This document shows positions 54,401 through 64,000 of a DNA stretch of 64,000 nt, in pieces (within the stretch, counting starts at the first letter, position 1; every line of letters begins with the position of its first letter). The DNA is from Diphasiastrum complanatum (taxonomy: Eukaryota > Streptophyta > Lycopodiopsida > Lycopodiales > Lycopodiaceae). Where the stretch lies: contig CM055097.1 in assembly GCA_029204225.1 (NCBI GenBank), positions 31,648,802 through 31,712,801 of the forward strand, read 5' to 3'. Both the position numbers and the translations under genes were made by a program. Below the pieces are notes generated by a model. That model was not told the DNA's origin. It ran no database searches and worked only from the letters and a program-made list of their open reading frames with translations.

Positions 54401-57400
54401 TATAATTCACAATTGCATGTTGAACCAAGCTTGAAGATTAGATCTTACCATCTTTTTTGAGACGCGCTGCCCATGTCTTCGTTTCCTCCACTTGTTTCTC
54501 AAGGCTGGATATTTTGTTCGACGTCTCCTCCAATACATTCTTTTGAGGGATATGTTCCACAATCCGTTGCTTAAGATATACATTTTCTTGTTCAAGCTGC
54601 TCCATTCGCTCTTTAACCCCATAGAGATCCAAAACCAGCTTGCTGTTCTCAATTTCAAAGAAGTGTAATGGTCTTTTGAGTCCGATGATTTCTTGCCGAA
54701 TAAAGCTGATGTCATAAGCAAAGAAGCCTTCAGTAGGTTTGAAGGGGTATAATCAATTGTGGGCAGTTGATTAACCACAAATGTTTCAACAGCAGGGCGG
54801 TCATCTGTCTTGGATTCAGATGCAGATGCGGTGGACAGATCAGAAGTGGATGTGATGGATAGACTTAAAGCATGTACGATGGCAGGAGCAGTGACCAAAA
54901 ACTCAGATGTGAGGGACCGGGGGGTGTTTTCCGAGCCTTCCAAAGCAGGGCGCGGTGGAGAGTGGGGGGAATTACCTCCCCCTCGTTTGTTGCGTGGAGC
55001 CATAGGACAACGTTGAAGGTTGCAGCCAGAACCCTGTAGGTCTGGTCAGCAACAGGTGTCAACACCAGATAGGAGTGCACCCCAGGTCCGCTCAGATCAA
55101 TTGAGCCTAAGTTCAAAAAGGAGAATATATATGTCTTCAAAAACAAACAATTAGTAGATCAAAAAATTAAACTAACAAAAATAGACCAAACTCTACTCTC
55201 ATAAATGACATTTGAAAGATGATACACTACAGTGTAATTAGAGTTGTACAACAACAACAAAGCATAGTTGTATAATAGATAACATATCACAATGGATCCC
55301 TACTGAAGAAAGCGAGGATATATGACGGTGCAGGTTTTGAAGAGGAGACAATGGGTCTCCTCGCATGAGCCCTAGATCAGTGAGGTCTCCTGGTAGCCAT
55401 GTAACTTGGTCTCAAAGTAGTACATTCTCGTCAATCCTGTGAAGATATCTAGAAGGGAGATTTGACTCATCCTTTGACAATGGCCCGAATTAGAAATGTC
55501 CTTTGACTCCACCTCCTCCAATATGCATAACTGGCAAAGCTTGCTCATGTGAGGAATACCTTGCAAGCGACTAGTCTCCACATATAACTGATGTGAGGAA
55601 CTCAGAATCTCAATGTAAATTGGAGGCAATGTGAGAGTCCACTATCCAAGTAACAAGGTAGAACTGGGACCCCGACAATATCCAACTCTAGGAATCTGGA
55701 ATGGTAGAACTCTGGTTGACCACAAGTGGTCTTTGCCATGTCACGCGGGAATATGCACCCCTCTGATATACTAATGAGATCCCTCTAGTAAATCCAAGAT
55801 GGCAATGCTATATGTATGTAAGAGACGAAAAGCCTGGGAGTACCATGATAACTGATGACCTTGGTGATGAAGCTGTTGAGACAAAAGAAGAGCTATGTGT
55901 GGATGTCATGAATCCGAGAGACTCACTCTTTGGATGTATGTAGTCAATCTCAAAATAGCCTCAACCCGAAGTGGTATGACTACAATCTTAGCAAGGATAA
56001 TCTGGTGAGGAATGAAGGGCTTTTGATCATAGCCTGAAGAGGTATGTACTATGACATTAATTAACCTGTTGAAGTTTGAACTTGTAAGTTGGCAGCTAGT
56101 GTTGCAATATAATGCCTATGTGCAAGTTGGGTCCAAGTGGCCAAGTGTGCATGCCATATGACATAAAAATCAAGTTGGAGATGACACCTCAATAGTTTCT
56201 ATATATGTAAGAGAGGACTCATCATCCTCTAGGAGGCCCACGCCCTCCTCTATCCTGGCCTATTTTTGAAGTTCTTTTTTTCATATGAATATCAATTTTG
56301 GATTCTTGATTTGTATAGGCTTGAAGAAATACAAGACCATTGGTAAACAAGATGGTAGTGGTTCCATTAGTCCATGCACGATGTGCCTAACATACTTCAC
56401 CCATTGTGGAGGTGTGATGCCCAATTCGCATGTACCTCAGGGACTATGGAGTCGGAGTTAGATATAGAGGATGAGAGCCATTCCATTTTGACACCAAGAT
56501 TAGAGACGATGCTGAGTGTAGAGACCTAAGACACTAGAGCTTCACGATAGCCCATGTTAACGATGACATAGCACATGATCATTCATGTATTAATGTCACC
56601 GAGGGCAGCAGGGGACTACCTCCACATCTTCCTCTTCAATGACAATTTCAGTACATCTTTCTTTAGACATATGTCATGATGATGGTGGACATACTAATTT
56701 AATTGATCTAGTGTTATTTGCATGTTTATGTTTATGCCTACAAAGGCTAAGTAGTTTTTCATACAACGGTATTGGAGATGTATTTATGCTCTCTATCTGT
56801 TAGCGCACTTGAGATGTATTTTTAGTCTTATTTAGCTTTTGGTATTACAAAGAAATTCATGTAGCTTTATCTCTCTCTTTCTTCACCTGTGCTTGTGTGC
56901 CAGTCAATAGAGGCTAGTTTTTTTTGTACACATCAGACCTGACATCTCTCAATTTCAAATTGATGAGTATATATATCATGAGCCGACCCATCATAAATCT
57001 TGAACAATGTGTTGTTCTTGGGTGTACGAAGGTACATGAGAACTCTGTCGTCCTAGATACATGAAGGATGAGATAGTGTGTCATGAGCAGGGAGTGTTAC
57101 CTTAACTAAATATAGAAAGATAGAGCCTTCCAAACAGTTCACTTGTAAGAATAACTTCATAAGAAGTTATATACTAGAAATAGCCCCTAACTAGTATACC
57201 TCTATAAACTGGGACAGTTACCATTAAGGGCATGTCCTTATGGGACCCGGTTACCCTAACTTGCTCTAAACTCTAGAAGGTTCTATAAAGGGTCTCTAGA
57301 TTGTGTATATAGGGCTATCATCTAGACATAGTCATTCATTGATTAGTCAGCTTATTACTATTGCTTGGGCTTTTCGTGGGAGAACCCTTTGCTATTGCTT

Positions 57401-60400
57401 GTAGGGCTTTAGCCGTTGATTATATCAACTGCTCTTGGTCATTCTTCGTGGGAGATTGCTTGATTGTGTCTATTATAGTCAGTTATGTGCTTGATTGTGT
57501 CTATTATAGCCAGTTATGCTTCATTGATACAATATTCAGATATCGAGTCTATAACTTAAGACATGAAGGTAGACCCCAGAAAGACACACGTTATTTGGAA
57601 ATCTTCATAGCAGTGTAATTTGTTTCAAGTTCCGAAGTCAAATAATTGGATGAAAATTCATTGTTTATTCTTATTTCTATGCTTCTCTTGTCTTGTCCCG
57701 CTTTAAGATCTGCAGAAACAAATGCTGGAATGCCATGCACATGGTTTGGAGGATGTGGGGAAGGTCGTGAAATCTGGTTGTGCTATGCCTGAGGACCTTG
57801 TACAGAAGTATTCAACTGAGATCTTGGCTGTTCATAATGAATGCCTAGCACTTTCCAATGATAAAGTGACACTTGCGGTTCAGACTTATGATCTTGTATG
57901 CCTCAGCCACTTCAGAGTGCTGGTTATTAGCCTAATTGCTTATTATAAGTTTAGGTATAGCATTGCTTCATTGCAAACTGAAGTGGTCGTCTTTCGTAGC
58001 TTGTTTTGTGCTTTTTTTTGGTTTTCAAGCTTTGCAGGTTTGAGGCTTGTACTTGTTACCCAACTTTTCATTTAGATTCATATTATATGTTTGTTAGAGA
58101 CCATCTCATTTGTACTTAGTATTTCTGAATGGAGCTGCTAGAAAACTAGCCAAAAGCAGTTACCATTTTTCTCTTAAACATTATACAGATTCTTAACATT
58201 TTTCATAAAACCATGTTTCTCCTTGGTCAAGTTAAGTCTGAGATTTCTGGCTCGGTAGAAGCTCAGAACATGAAGCTTGACAGCAATTTTTTCCTCGTTA
58301 TATTTCTCTAAAGGTTAGGGAGATATGTTCATTAAAACCTCCTAGTTCTGAACAACTTTGTTCATGATGAACTGGGTGGAAGAATGTGGCATAATTAACT
58401 TTTTCCTTATTCAGCCAGGGCTCATAGTAGATTTTTTAGGGACCAAAATTTCATTTTTCAGCTCTCGTTACTGAACGACTTTTTGCTAATTTGAGCAGTT
58501 TAAACTTTAGGCAATGTGATTTATTTTGCAATTTGAATCTCATATTGGTGAAGGTTTGTAGGTGTCTAAAGTGAAAGTTGTTACTTGTTCATGTGTTTCT
58601 GTTTGGTCAGCATGGTGTTAGAGGATATGCCGTCTTTTTTTGAGATGCTCGTTACAATTTCAACTAGCGAGTTTATGTTAATCCTTGATTGTGCATTTCC
58701 TTGGTGACCATTCCAGATCAAATTGTGCCTTGATAATTTCGCTTTCTTAACAGCTTTGAGAGAATCAGTAAGCATTTTAATTGACTGGCTTCTCTTTATT
58801 GCTAAGTAGGTTTGTCAGAAGTGGTTCCATTTTTCACTTGCAGAATTCTAGATTTCAATTCATTGGTTTGTGCACCTTGAATACTGATATCTGTTGTATG
58901 GTCTTTGTTCTTTGGTAAGCTTTAAGCAATTTTATAGTTTGAGTAGAGTTATTGACCAGTATATGCTGGTGCTTGCGGTTGTCACGGTGTTAGGAATGCT
59001 AAGTTGGAAAATGACCACCTTGTTCAGTAAGGTTCGGTTAGTCTTATTTACTACATATAGCTTCTTTGCACCCTTTTTAGGAGGTAATGTCCAGCATGTC
59101 ATTATTAAAGTTGCCCAGATTAACTTAAATTCAACCAAGGAAACGGTATGATAGATAAAGTTATCAATACACTGAGAATGACTAACCGTTAGATCAAGTT
59201 GATCCCGAAGTTATGTCCAAACGAGCAGAAAATTGCATGTGTGACTAACTAAAAGAGGCAAAGCTCACACTTATTATAATGCAGGTCTTTTTTTGTTGGG
59301 CCTTAGCAAGGCATTTCACATTGCTAGTTAGCTTTTGCCTATTATGAGTACACATCCTGGAAACTTTTGAATGGAATTGAAAAGTATCTTAAACACTTAT
59401 TAACCTTATTGAGAAGACCAAGTATTCAAGCGGGATTGCAGCTGTAAACACATTTCGCTAATCAATAGAGAAGTCCTAATATTGAGGCCTCGGATTTCCA
59501 GTTCACCCAGAAAATTATTAGCTATACAGATATCGCATTTCAGTAAGTGGAGCTCTTCTTTCCAAAGAAAGCAAAGATAATAGTGAATGAAGCATCTTCT
59601 ATATTTGCCATGTTTATCAGTAATCTGCAGCATGCCATTTTTTGTTGTCACGGCAAAGATATTAGATGTTTGCAATAAAGGTGAGTGGGCAAAAACATCG
59701 AAAGACTCCCATGTAGCTTCATCAATTGGACGACCGGCCCATTGGACCAAAAACTGGAAAAAACGACGACAACAATGTAAAACGACCTGAACTTGTAAAA
59801 TAGCAGCAAGTAAAATGGAAAAAGTTCAGGATCAGTAGGAAACGAAGGATCACAAGGTTCACTAGGAAAAAGAGACAAACGAAGTAGACTAAGATGAAAA
59901 ATGTCACAAGCACGAGTAGTAGCAGGTAACTGTAAACGATAAGTAATAGGGCTAAGTTTTACCACAATCTGGAAAGGAACATAGTAACGTGCAGACAATT
60001 TTTTAGTAAGAGAACGACCCTGTACAAACTTATGGCGTGCAAAAGATAAATGAACATAATAGATGGCCCTCAACAAACTCTAAAAAAGACCTATGATGAT
60101 TAGTCAAGGACTTATGACGATGTTGAGCTCGCGCCAAGAGCTCGTGCCAAATGTAGAATCATGAGAGGTAGTAAGAAAAAAAGATAAAGTAACAAGAACA
60201 TCATCAGCAGGCGGTGGAATACCTGGTAGCAGCGGAGAATATCCCTTAGCCAGCAGAAATAGAGATACACGTGTGCTAGTACTAACCGAACTGTTATAAC
60301 TGTACTCTGCAAAACACAAATGCTGATCCCAATTGCGAACGGGACCATCAACCATATGTGCAAACTCAGCGATATAGGTGCCCCAAGAAAGGATAGCAAC

Positions 60401-61450
60401 ATCAGAAAATCAACACCAAGGAGTAGGAACATAAGCAGAACAACAGTCACAGAACATACAACGATATGCCAGGGAACATGAAGCATAAAGAGATCGAAAG
60501 GATAGCTAGAATGGAGAAATGTGCACCAACATGGTCAAAAGCCCAAGCTACCCATAGGCCCATGAATGAGAAGTAGCAATGGCACACGGTACCTTGAAGG
60601 CACATATCGCGAGAAGATCATCATGCTAGGAGATCCATAAGGTCCAAGAAAGCAATGCATCATCTAAAAAGACATGATGCATAAAAGCAGTAGCAACAAA
60701 TCTAGAAATAGTAGAGGCCCCAACGGAAAAACTGTAGCCGAAATACTCATCTAGAAGGACCTCATATGGATGCAGCAAAAACGGATGGAGAATCGTAACG
60801 AACAGGCTAGAGGTTAGTTTTGAATTTTTATCCTTGACAGAACCCAACATGGATTAATGCACCTAAACTGGACCATCCTGTACCCGAAACATTCGATAAA
60901 CTACACATTAATAATGCTCTTTATTAGAGCTTTCATCTGATACCCATATTGCCCAAAAAAAAAAATCCAAAAAATCCAACAAAAAAAAAACCAGTTTCTG
61001 AGCGTTTCTACTAGGACCGCGTTTCGGAATCAGAGTGCAACTATGGACCAGAGTGATATACTTTTCTACAATCTTGCCTAATTATGAGTTGTGTTTTTTA
61101 TTTGAATTTATGTGAGCTAATTGTATGTGATGAAATGTTGATGCGATGCTTTATTTAGAGTTTCACAAATTGGCAATGGCTTTTTAGTCCTAGTTATTAG
61201 ATGATTAAATCGAATCACTTCTTCACAATATTTTTAGTTATTGAAGTTGATTTTGTTGAAATTTTTAAAATTTCATTGATGCAAGTAAAATGCTACTTGT
61301 TAGTTTTGAATCTTTTTTTTGGTTAAGAACTTGAATTGGTAAATTTTTGTTATGCGAGCTGATTTACTTAGGTTGATAAAAAATAGGTGGATAGTCACAT
61401 TCAACGTCTGGACAAATACTTGCAAAGGTTCAAAGAAGAAGTCGGTCAAG
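48996..61450 (+). CDS. ING: ING (inhibitor of growth) family gene, N-terminal exons, partial
   Basis: Three exons, 48996-49067, 57708-57895 and 61387-61450, join in phase to an ING N-terminal domain: SLPSELKANYSMLRELDSRY, QDLQKQMLECHAHGLEDVG, VQKYSTEILAVHNECLALSN, DKVTLAVQTYDL, then VDSHIQRLDKYLQRFKEEVG. Family proteins pair this helical domain (histone acetyltransferase or deacetylase complex binding) with a C-terminal PHD finger that reads H3K4 methylation. The PHD exons are not found and should lie beyond the window. TYDLVDSH resembles plant ING1 more than ING2, but I would not insist. Introns are 8.6 kb and 3.5 kb and hold antisense LINEs and a gypsy fragment. No stops in the exons. Confidence 0.85.
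49115..49194. repeat. (GA)n-(GAA)n microsatellite, tail of LINE 3
   Basis: GA from 49115 to about 49175, then GAA units to 49194. On the LINE strand this reads (CTT)n(CT)n after AATAAAG. It starts 47 bp after the ING exon A donor. Confidence 0.95.
49195..50572 (-). mobile_element. LINE 3: ORF1-only member
   Basis: ORF1 begins at 50522 (MAPRKRGGGNSPHPPLHPVG) with a Pro/Ala/Ser-rich N-terminus. A coiled-coil-like part follows near 50027-49900 (VQSHLQKLDSSIDDLKKEVT) and an RNA-binding-like C-terminal half at 49866-49396 (ALNVRVRGITNSHDAVGEAK, GTLVIRFASATGRHE). Frame changes separate the three pieces. ORF2 is absent: ORF1 runs straight to a 3' UTR ending GGCATGGAAAAGACGTTAAT then AAAGC, shared with LINE 1. 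The 5' end abuts the (GA)n at 50573. Confidence 0.82.
50573..50658. repeat. (GA)n microsatellite between LINE 3 and LINE 4
   Basis: About 86 bp of uninterrupted GA. On the LINE strand it is the (CT)n following CAATAAAGC of LINE 4 and directly preceding LINE 3. Confidence 0.97.
50659..51344 (-). mobile_element. LINE 4: 5'-truncated reverse transcriptase tail
   Basis: Begins immediately after the (CT)n of LINE 5 with reverse transcriptase thumb-side sequence (LGKGHASLVQLERFRFKRYI, NTMVTPTILYAVETW), closely related to LINE 5 at 52000. It ends CTCAATAAAGC at about 50660. Frameshifted. Confidence 0.78.
51345..51418. repeat. (GA)n microsatellite between LINE 4 and LINE 5
   Basis: About 74 bp of GA, followed by about three AATTAG units that form the first part of the LINE 5 tail. 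Confidence 0.97.
51653..52318 (-). pseudogene. LINE 5 reverse transcriptase C-terminal part
   Basis: A 221-codon frame with the catalytic motif written YADNV (second Asp changed to Asn), GLMVNIGKTKVMVFN, EIVASYTYLGVLF, and a C-terminal part without a clear zinc knuckle. The Asp-to-Asn change and the upstream deletion make it inactive. Confidence 0.85.
53356..53970 (-). pseudogene. LINE 5 endonuclease domain
   Basis: An APE-like endonuclease: WNCNGIL near the start, ILLLAETHE (metal-binding Glu), CYFAPQ, GDFNAR (Asp and Asn), and TPATHFGEQLIGLA near the end. A shift between 53889 and 53895 breaks its N-terminal piece from the rest. Confidence 0.85.
55017..56689. other. ING intron sequence, mostly unassigned
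   Basis: A minus-strand frame at 55629-55372 contains LCQLCILEEVESKD and a following HC, faintly like the Cys/His motif at LINE ORF2 ends, but I do not call it. The rest has no recognised content. Confidence 0.4.
56690..56890 (+). mobile_element. LINE 3'-end fragment (LINE 6)
   Basis: CACTTGAGATGTATTT and the following TCTTATTTA...TTTTGG(T/C)ATTA block match the 3' UTR of LINE 1 (about 11030-11092). It ends in TTTATCTCTCTCTTTCTTC, a decayed (CT)n tail. Confidence 0.65.
57110..57620 (+). other. Possible solo-LTR-like sequence with a 31-bp duplication
   Basis: Composition and TATA-like motifs (CTATAAAGGG near 57283, GTATATAGG near 57306) resemble an LTR promoter, but no TG...CA boundary or target duplication is defined. 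A 31-bp tandem repeat beginning GCTTGATTGTGTCTATTATA occurs at 57458 and 57489. Confidence 0.35.
57708..57895 (+). CDS. ING: ING exon B
   Basis: 188 bp between TTTAAG and GTATGC. The G from exon A plus AT gives Asp, then LQKQMLECHAHGLEDVGK, running to VTLAVQTYDL. The next exon begins with Val in phase 0. Confidence 0.9.
57896..59400. other. ING intron sequence without recognisable content
   Basis: AT-rich intron between exon B and the gypsy fragment, with nothing supportable. Confidence 0.45.
59400..60560 (-). mobile_element. Ty3/gypsy remnant: integrase C-terminus and chromodomain
   Basis: 60560-60104 encodes the integrase end (WDQHLCFAEYSYNSSVSTST, then YSPLLPGIPPP). 60076-59648 contains KLSARYYVPFQIVVKLSPIT, YRLQLPATTRACDIFHLSLL, then VQWAGRPIDEATWESFDVF at about 59750-59700, a chromodomain signature. 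Stops and frameshifts. This places the element in the chromovirus-type gypsy lineage. Confidence 0.85.
60786..61038 (+). mobile_element. Palindrome-ended DNA element, copy 3 (partial)
   Basis: Shares with copy 2 the block around AACAGGCTAGAGGTTAGTTT (here 60801) and CAACATGGATTAATGCACC. With copies 1 and 2 it shares TTTCATCTGATACCCATATT followed by A-runs. It ends with GCGTTTCGGAATC and GTGCAACTATG. The left part is missing at about 60786. Confidence 0.75.
61387..61450 (+). CDS. ING: ING exon C
   Basis: 64 bp between AAATAG and GTATAA, encoding VDSHIQRLDKYLQRFKEEVG plus Q and leaving in phase 1. It completes the conserved YDLVDSHIQRLD motif across the junction. Confidence 0.9.
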
Positions 61451-61884
61451 GTATAAAAGCTGAATACTTTGTAACAATATTTCCTGAATTGTAGATATTT
61501 GTACATTCTTAAAGGTTGCAAAAGTCATGTGGTGATGTTATTACAATCATGTGCGACAAATTTTTTAAGGTCTTCAAAACATAAAGGAAGCTTTATTAAG
61601 AACATATTGTAAATAATTACATTGTTATTTATCACCTCTCAAAATGGCCTATTTTTTATTCATAGATGTGTTCACAATCACAATCACATGTCTTTCACTT
61701 GTTCTAACTTTGGGTTTATGTGCTCTTGATACTGTGTCTTTTTCTTTGAAGGTGATCTACAACACTCCTTGATTAGTTCATTATGCAAGAAGGATTTTGT
61801 TTTTTGAGATTCTTTTGGCCCTGAAATTGTTTACTTGATATGTTTCTCTTCACATGCGTTTGGTTCTACATCTCTATTTACACT

Positions 61885-62016
61885 CTCCTTGATGATATTC
61901 CATCTTCTTTGGTCAAGGTGACGTTCTAAGCTCCTTGATGATATGCCATCTTCTTTGGTCAAGGTGAGTTTCTAGGCTCCTTGATGATATTCCATCTTCT
62001 TTGGTCAAGGTGGCTT
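61885..62016. repeat. 46-bp tandem repeat, about 2.8 copies
   Basis: CTCCTTGATGATAT(T/G)CCATC recurs at 61885, 61931 and 61977, each followed by TTCTTTGGTCAAGGTG. Confidence 0.93.
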
Positions 62017-62139
62017 TCATATTGTAAATAATTACAACATGAAAGCGATTTTTTGATGGCAATCCATCATCCATGCATTAGTCTTTGAGGTGGAAGTTTA
62101 TCTTCTTACGTTTTTATAATCGATAGAATGTAACAAGTC

Positions 62140-63900
62140 GTGCTAAGCATGGTCACGACTTCCAAAGGAAGGAGGAACCACCTCTATGGTCTGGAGTCGA
62201 CCTACTGTAGACTAGGATGTCATTGATAAAATCAACAACGAACCTACCCATAAAGCCTTTGAGTATGCCATTCATGAGCATCATGAACGTCGTTGGAGCA
62301 TTAGTCAGATCAAAGGCGTGGCCAAGAACTGATAATGTCCAAAGTGCAGACAAAACGCCGTCTTAGGTACATTAGGCTCCCTGATACGGATCTGATGGTA
62401 GCCACGTTTCAAGATCTACCTTGGTGAACACCTTTGCACCATGCAATGCGTCCAACAAATCATCTATTCATGGCTTGGGATAGTTGTGTTTTATTGTGAT
62501 CTTATTCAAGCCACGGTAATCTACACACATCCTAAAAGATCCATCTTTCTTCTTCACCAACAAACTGGCGAAGTGAAGGGTGAATAACTAGATTTTATGT
62601 AGCCTAATGTAAGAAACTCATCGAGTTTCTTCCTCACCTCTTCCTCCTCCTTAATGCTCATCCTATAAGGAGTACGACAAACAGGTCCTGCTCCTGGAAC
62701 CAGCTCAATCACGTGTTCCACATTTCTATTAGGGGGTAACCCGACTGGGTTTTCTTGAACGAGAACTGACTTAAACGTCTACCTAATAGACTCATCTAAA
62801 GTTTTAAGCTCAATAGGATCCAAAGCAGATGTGGATGCTATCTTTGAAGATTGCAATGCATAATTATTGTCTTGCCTATCAAACTAATCTGTTATGTACT
62901 GGCCTATCTACCTATTCAGAACTTACATGTGATTCATCCACTAAGCCATTCACATTCAAAAAGCACAAATACAAATATGGGAAATGTTGTTTCTTTATTT
63001 GTAAAGCTGAAATGAGAGGGCCATCAGGCAACTTCCTCTTGTTTGTCAAGGATGGGACAAAACCCCATACTTGTATACTTGATTTACAAAACCTATAGTT
63101 GGCCGCCAACGTTTACCAAGCACCAGATCAAAACGTACTAGTTTAGTAATCTCAAAATCCAAGGATTCTGTATACGTCTGTATAGTAACTGGAAGCTGCA
63201 CAGTAGTGCATGATTGTGCAATCCCATATCGTTGTACCTTTCCCAGCCGGCATCTCGACTGTATACCGATAAACTGAAGGTACAGTGTGGAGTGACTGGG
63301 GCTCCGGCGCTGGTGCAACATGGAGCTGGCGTTGGCGTGCATTCCAGACTAGAGCGGTGCCGGGGTCACCCGCCCTCGGGATCCTGCTCGCCTGCTGCCT
63401 CGGAGGTAAGCCTCTTTACCAAGACATAATTTATAACATTGTGCGATCAATTGGTGTCAAAGAGGACCACCATCTTGTGATCTGTTAGCCGTCCTCGCAT
63501 CCTAATTAGTTCTGTATCATCAAAATGATAACCTGTTTGAGCCAAAACAGAAAGATCACAAACAGGAGCACAGAAATAATTTTCTCAACTGAAATTACCG
63601 TTTGGGGCAAACCTTTTCCTCATTGCATCGTCGAGCTCATCAAAGGCAATCCTAGGTACTGTGTCATCCTCGTACGGTTGCATAGCATTTAGCTTTTGCT
63701 TCTTTCGTTGCGGACACTCTTTGTAGAGTTGCCTACCCAAACAATACTAGCACAATCCCTTAGCTTTATCTTTTTCTTTTTCTTGTAGCATAAGACGCGA
63801 CTGGTCAAATGCTCGCTAGAGCATGAGGAAGCTTTTCGCTTCTCACCTGTATGAACTTGTACGGTCGTCGTTTGCTGTCGTTTGCTTGTCACTTGTTGGG
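62140..63900 (-). mobile_element. Ty3/gypsy remnant: gag knuckle, protease, reverse transcriptase
   Basis: From the right: a decayed zinc knuckle with YCLGRQLYKECPQRKKQK near 63755-63695, then a retropepsin end with RFDLVLGKRW (near 63150-63110). The reverse transcriptase start is NRNVEHVIELVPGAGPVCRT and PYRMS near 62735-62660. The palm follows with [26 protein letters not shown] and [15 protein letters not shown] at 62320-62190. The catalytic motif is INDIL instead of LDDIL. Stops are frequent. A GC-rich stretch at 63290-63415 interrupts the protease-proximal part. Confidence 0.85.
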
Positions 63901-64000
63901 TTTGCCTTATTCATTGCCTGGTGCTGCATACCTGGAGCCCCTGAGACCTCTGTCACCTTACCCTTAGACCCGCCCTCATAAATAAGAGCCTTGGCTATGG

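Larger units (their letters stand above)
51419..55016 (-). mobile_element. LINE 5: ORF1 and internally deleted ORF2
   Basis: ORF1 starts at 55003 (MAPRNKRGGGNSPHSPPRPA) and continues through a coiled-coil-like part near 54632-54438 and an RNA-binding-like part at 54391-54050. The ORF2 endonuclease begins near 53970 (PLHIAFWNCNGILSSSSAGD) and includes ILLLAETHE, GLILLAGDFNARTS and a later region at 53337-52477. At about 52360 the reverse transcriptase fingers and palm are missing: LKAGDPLIVDNYRTI is joined almost directly to GEGCPLAYM and YADNV. The thumb-side part (YTYLGVLFIG, LRKGHFALVQMERF, VTLYSAETWCPG) follows. The 3' end resembles LINE 3 before (AATTCT)n(CT)n. Confidence 0.87.

Noticed and set aside
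61885-62016. CRISPR-like repeat array
   Set aside because: The 46-bp units are contiguous direct repeats with no spacers, in plant nuclear DNA.
63214-63488. GC-rich plus-strand frames inside the gypsy remnant
   Set aside because: They lie antisense to the gypsy frame, lack motifs and are explained by the short GC-rich stretch at 63290-63415.

Overview
This is nuclear DNA from a land plant with a large, repeat-rich genome. The evidence is two conserved plant chromatin-type genes split by multi-kilobase introns, Ty1/copia elements primed by initiator tRNA-Met, chromodomain-type Ty3/gypsy fragments, L1-like LINEs, a hAT transposase and small palindromic DNA elements. The giant introns and old, nested repeats suggest a fern, gymnosperm or similar large-genome lineage. 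The species cannot be named from the sequence, and nothing here looks bacterial, organellar or viral.

Host gene 1 (28832 down to 5697, minus strand) is an OTU-domain deubiquitinase of the plant OTLD1/OTUD5 type. Eight exons with canonical GT-AG junctions and consistent phase join into a 651-residue protein. It has a proline/serine-rich N-terminus, an OTU domain with the Asp, Cys and His of the active site, and a C-terminal UBA domain. Three of its introns are 6.3, 7.5 and 6.5 kb and are filled with transposon debris: a copia gag-protease and an old LINE in intron 1; a hAT transposase, a copia 5' LTR and a small palindromic element in intron 3; a LINE carrying a long inverted-repeat element, plus another palindromic element, in intron 6.

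Host gene 2 (plus strand) is the N-terminal part of an ING (inhibitor of growth) family gene. Exons at 48996-49067, 57708-57895 and 61387-61450 join in phase to encode the ING domain. The first exon and the PHD-finger exons are not recognised here. Its 8.6-kb intron holds three LINEs head to tail, separated by long GA/CT microsatellites.

Between the genes (about 29-49 kb) lie the OTLD1-like upstream region with telo-box and ACGT-core motifs, tRNA-like SINE pieces, two opposed copia remnants, and the best-preserved mobile structure: copia element A (40892-47670, TSD ATGAC), whose gag is split by a 3-kb non-autonomous LTR element B (43024-46051, TSD CTCTC). The left edge (0.4-3.3 kb) holds two copies of one copia family as a large inverted repeat. 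The right edge holds gypsy protease and reverse transcriptase remnants.

The most interesting signals are the LINE/(CT)n association, the small DNA-element family whose CG-rich terminal palindromes differ between copies while its core is conserved, the unrecognised 322-codon frame in element B, and the rearranged hAT transposase with a proline-rich AT-hook tail.
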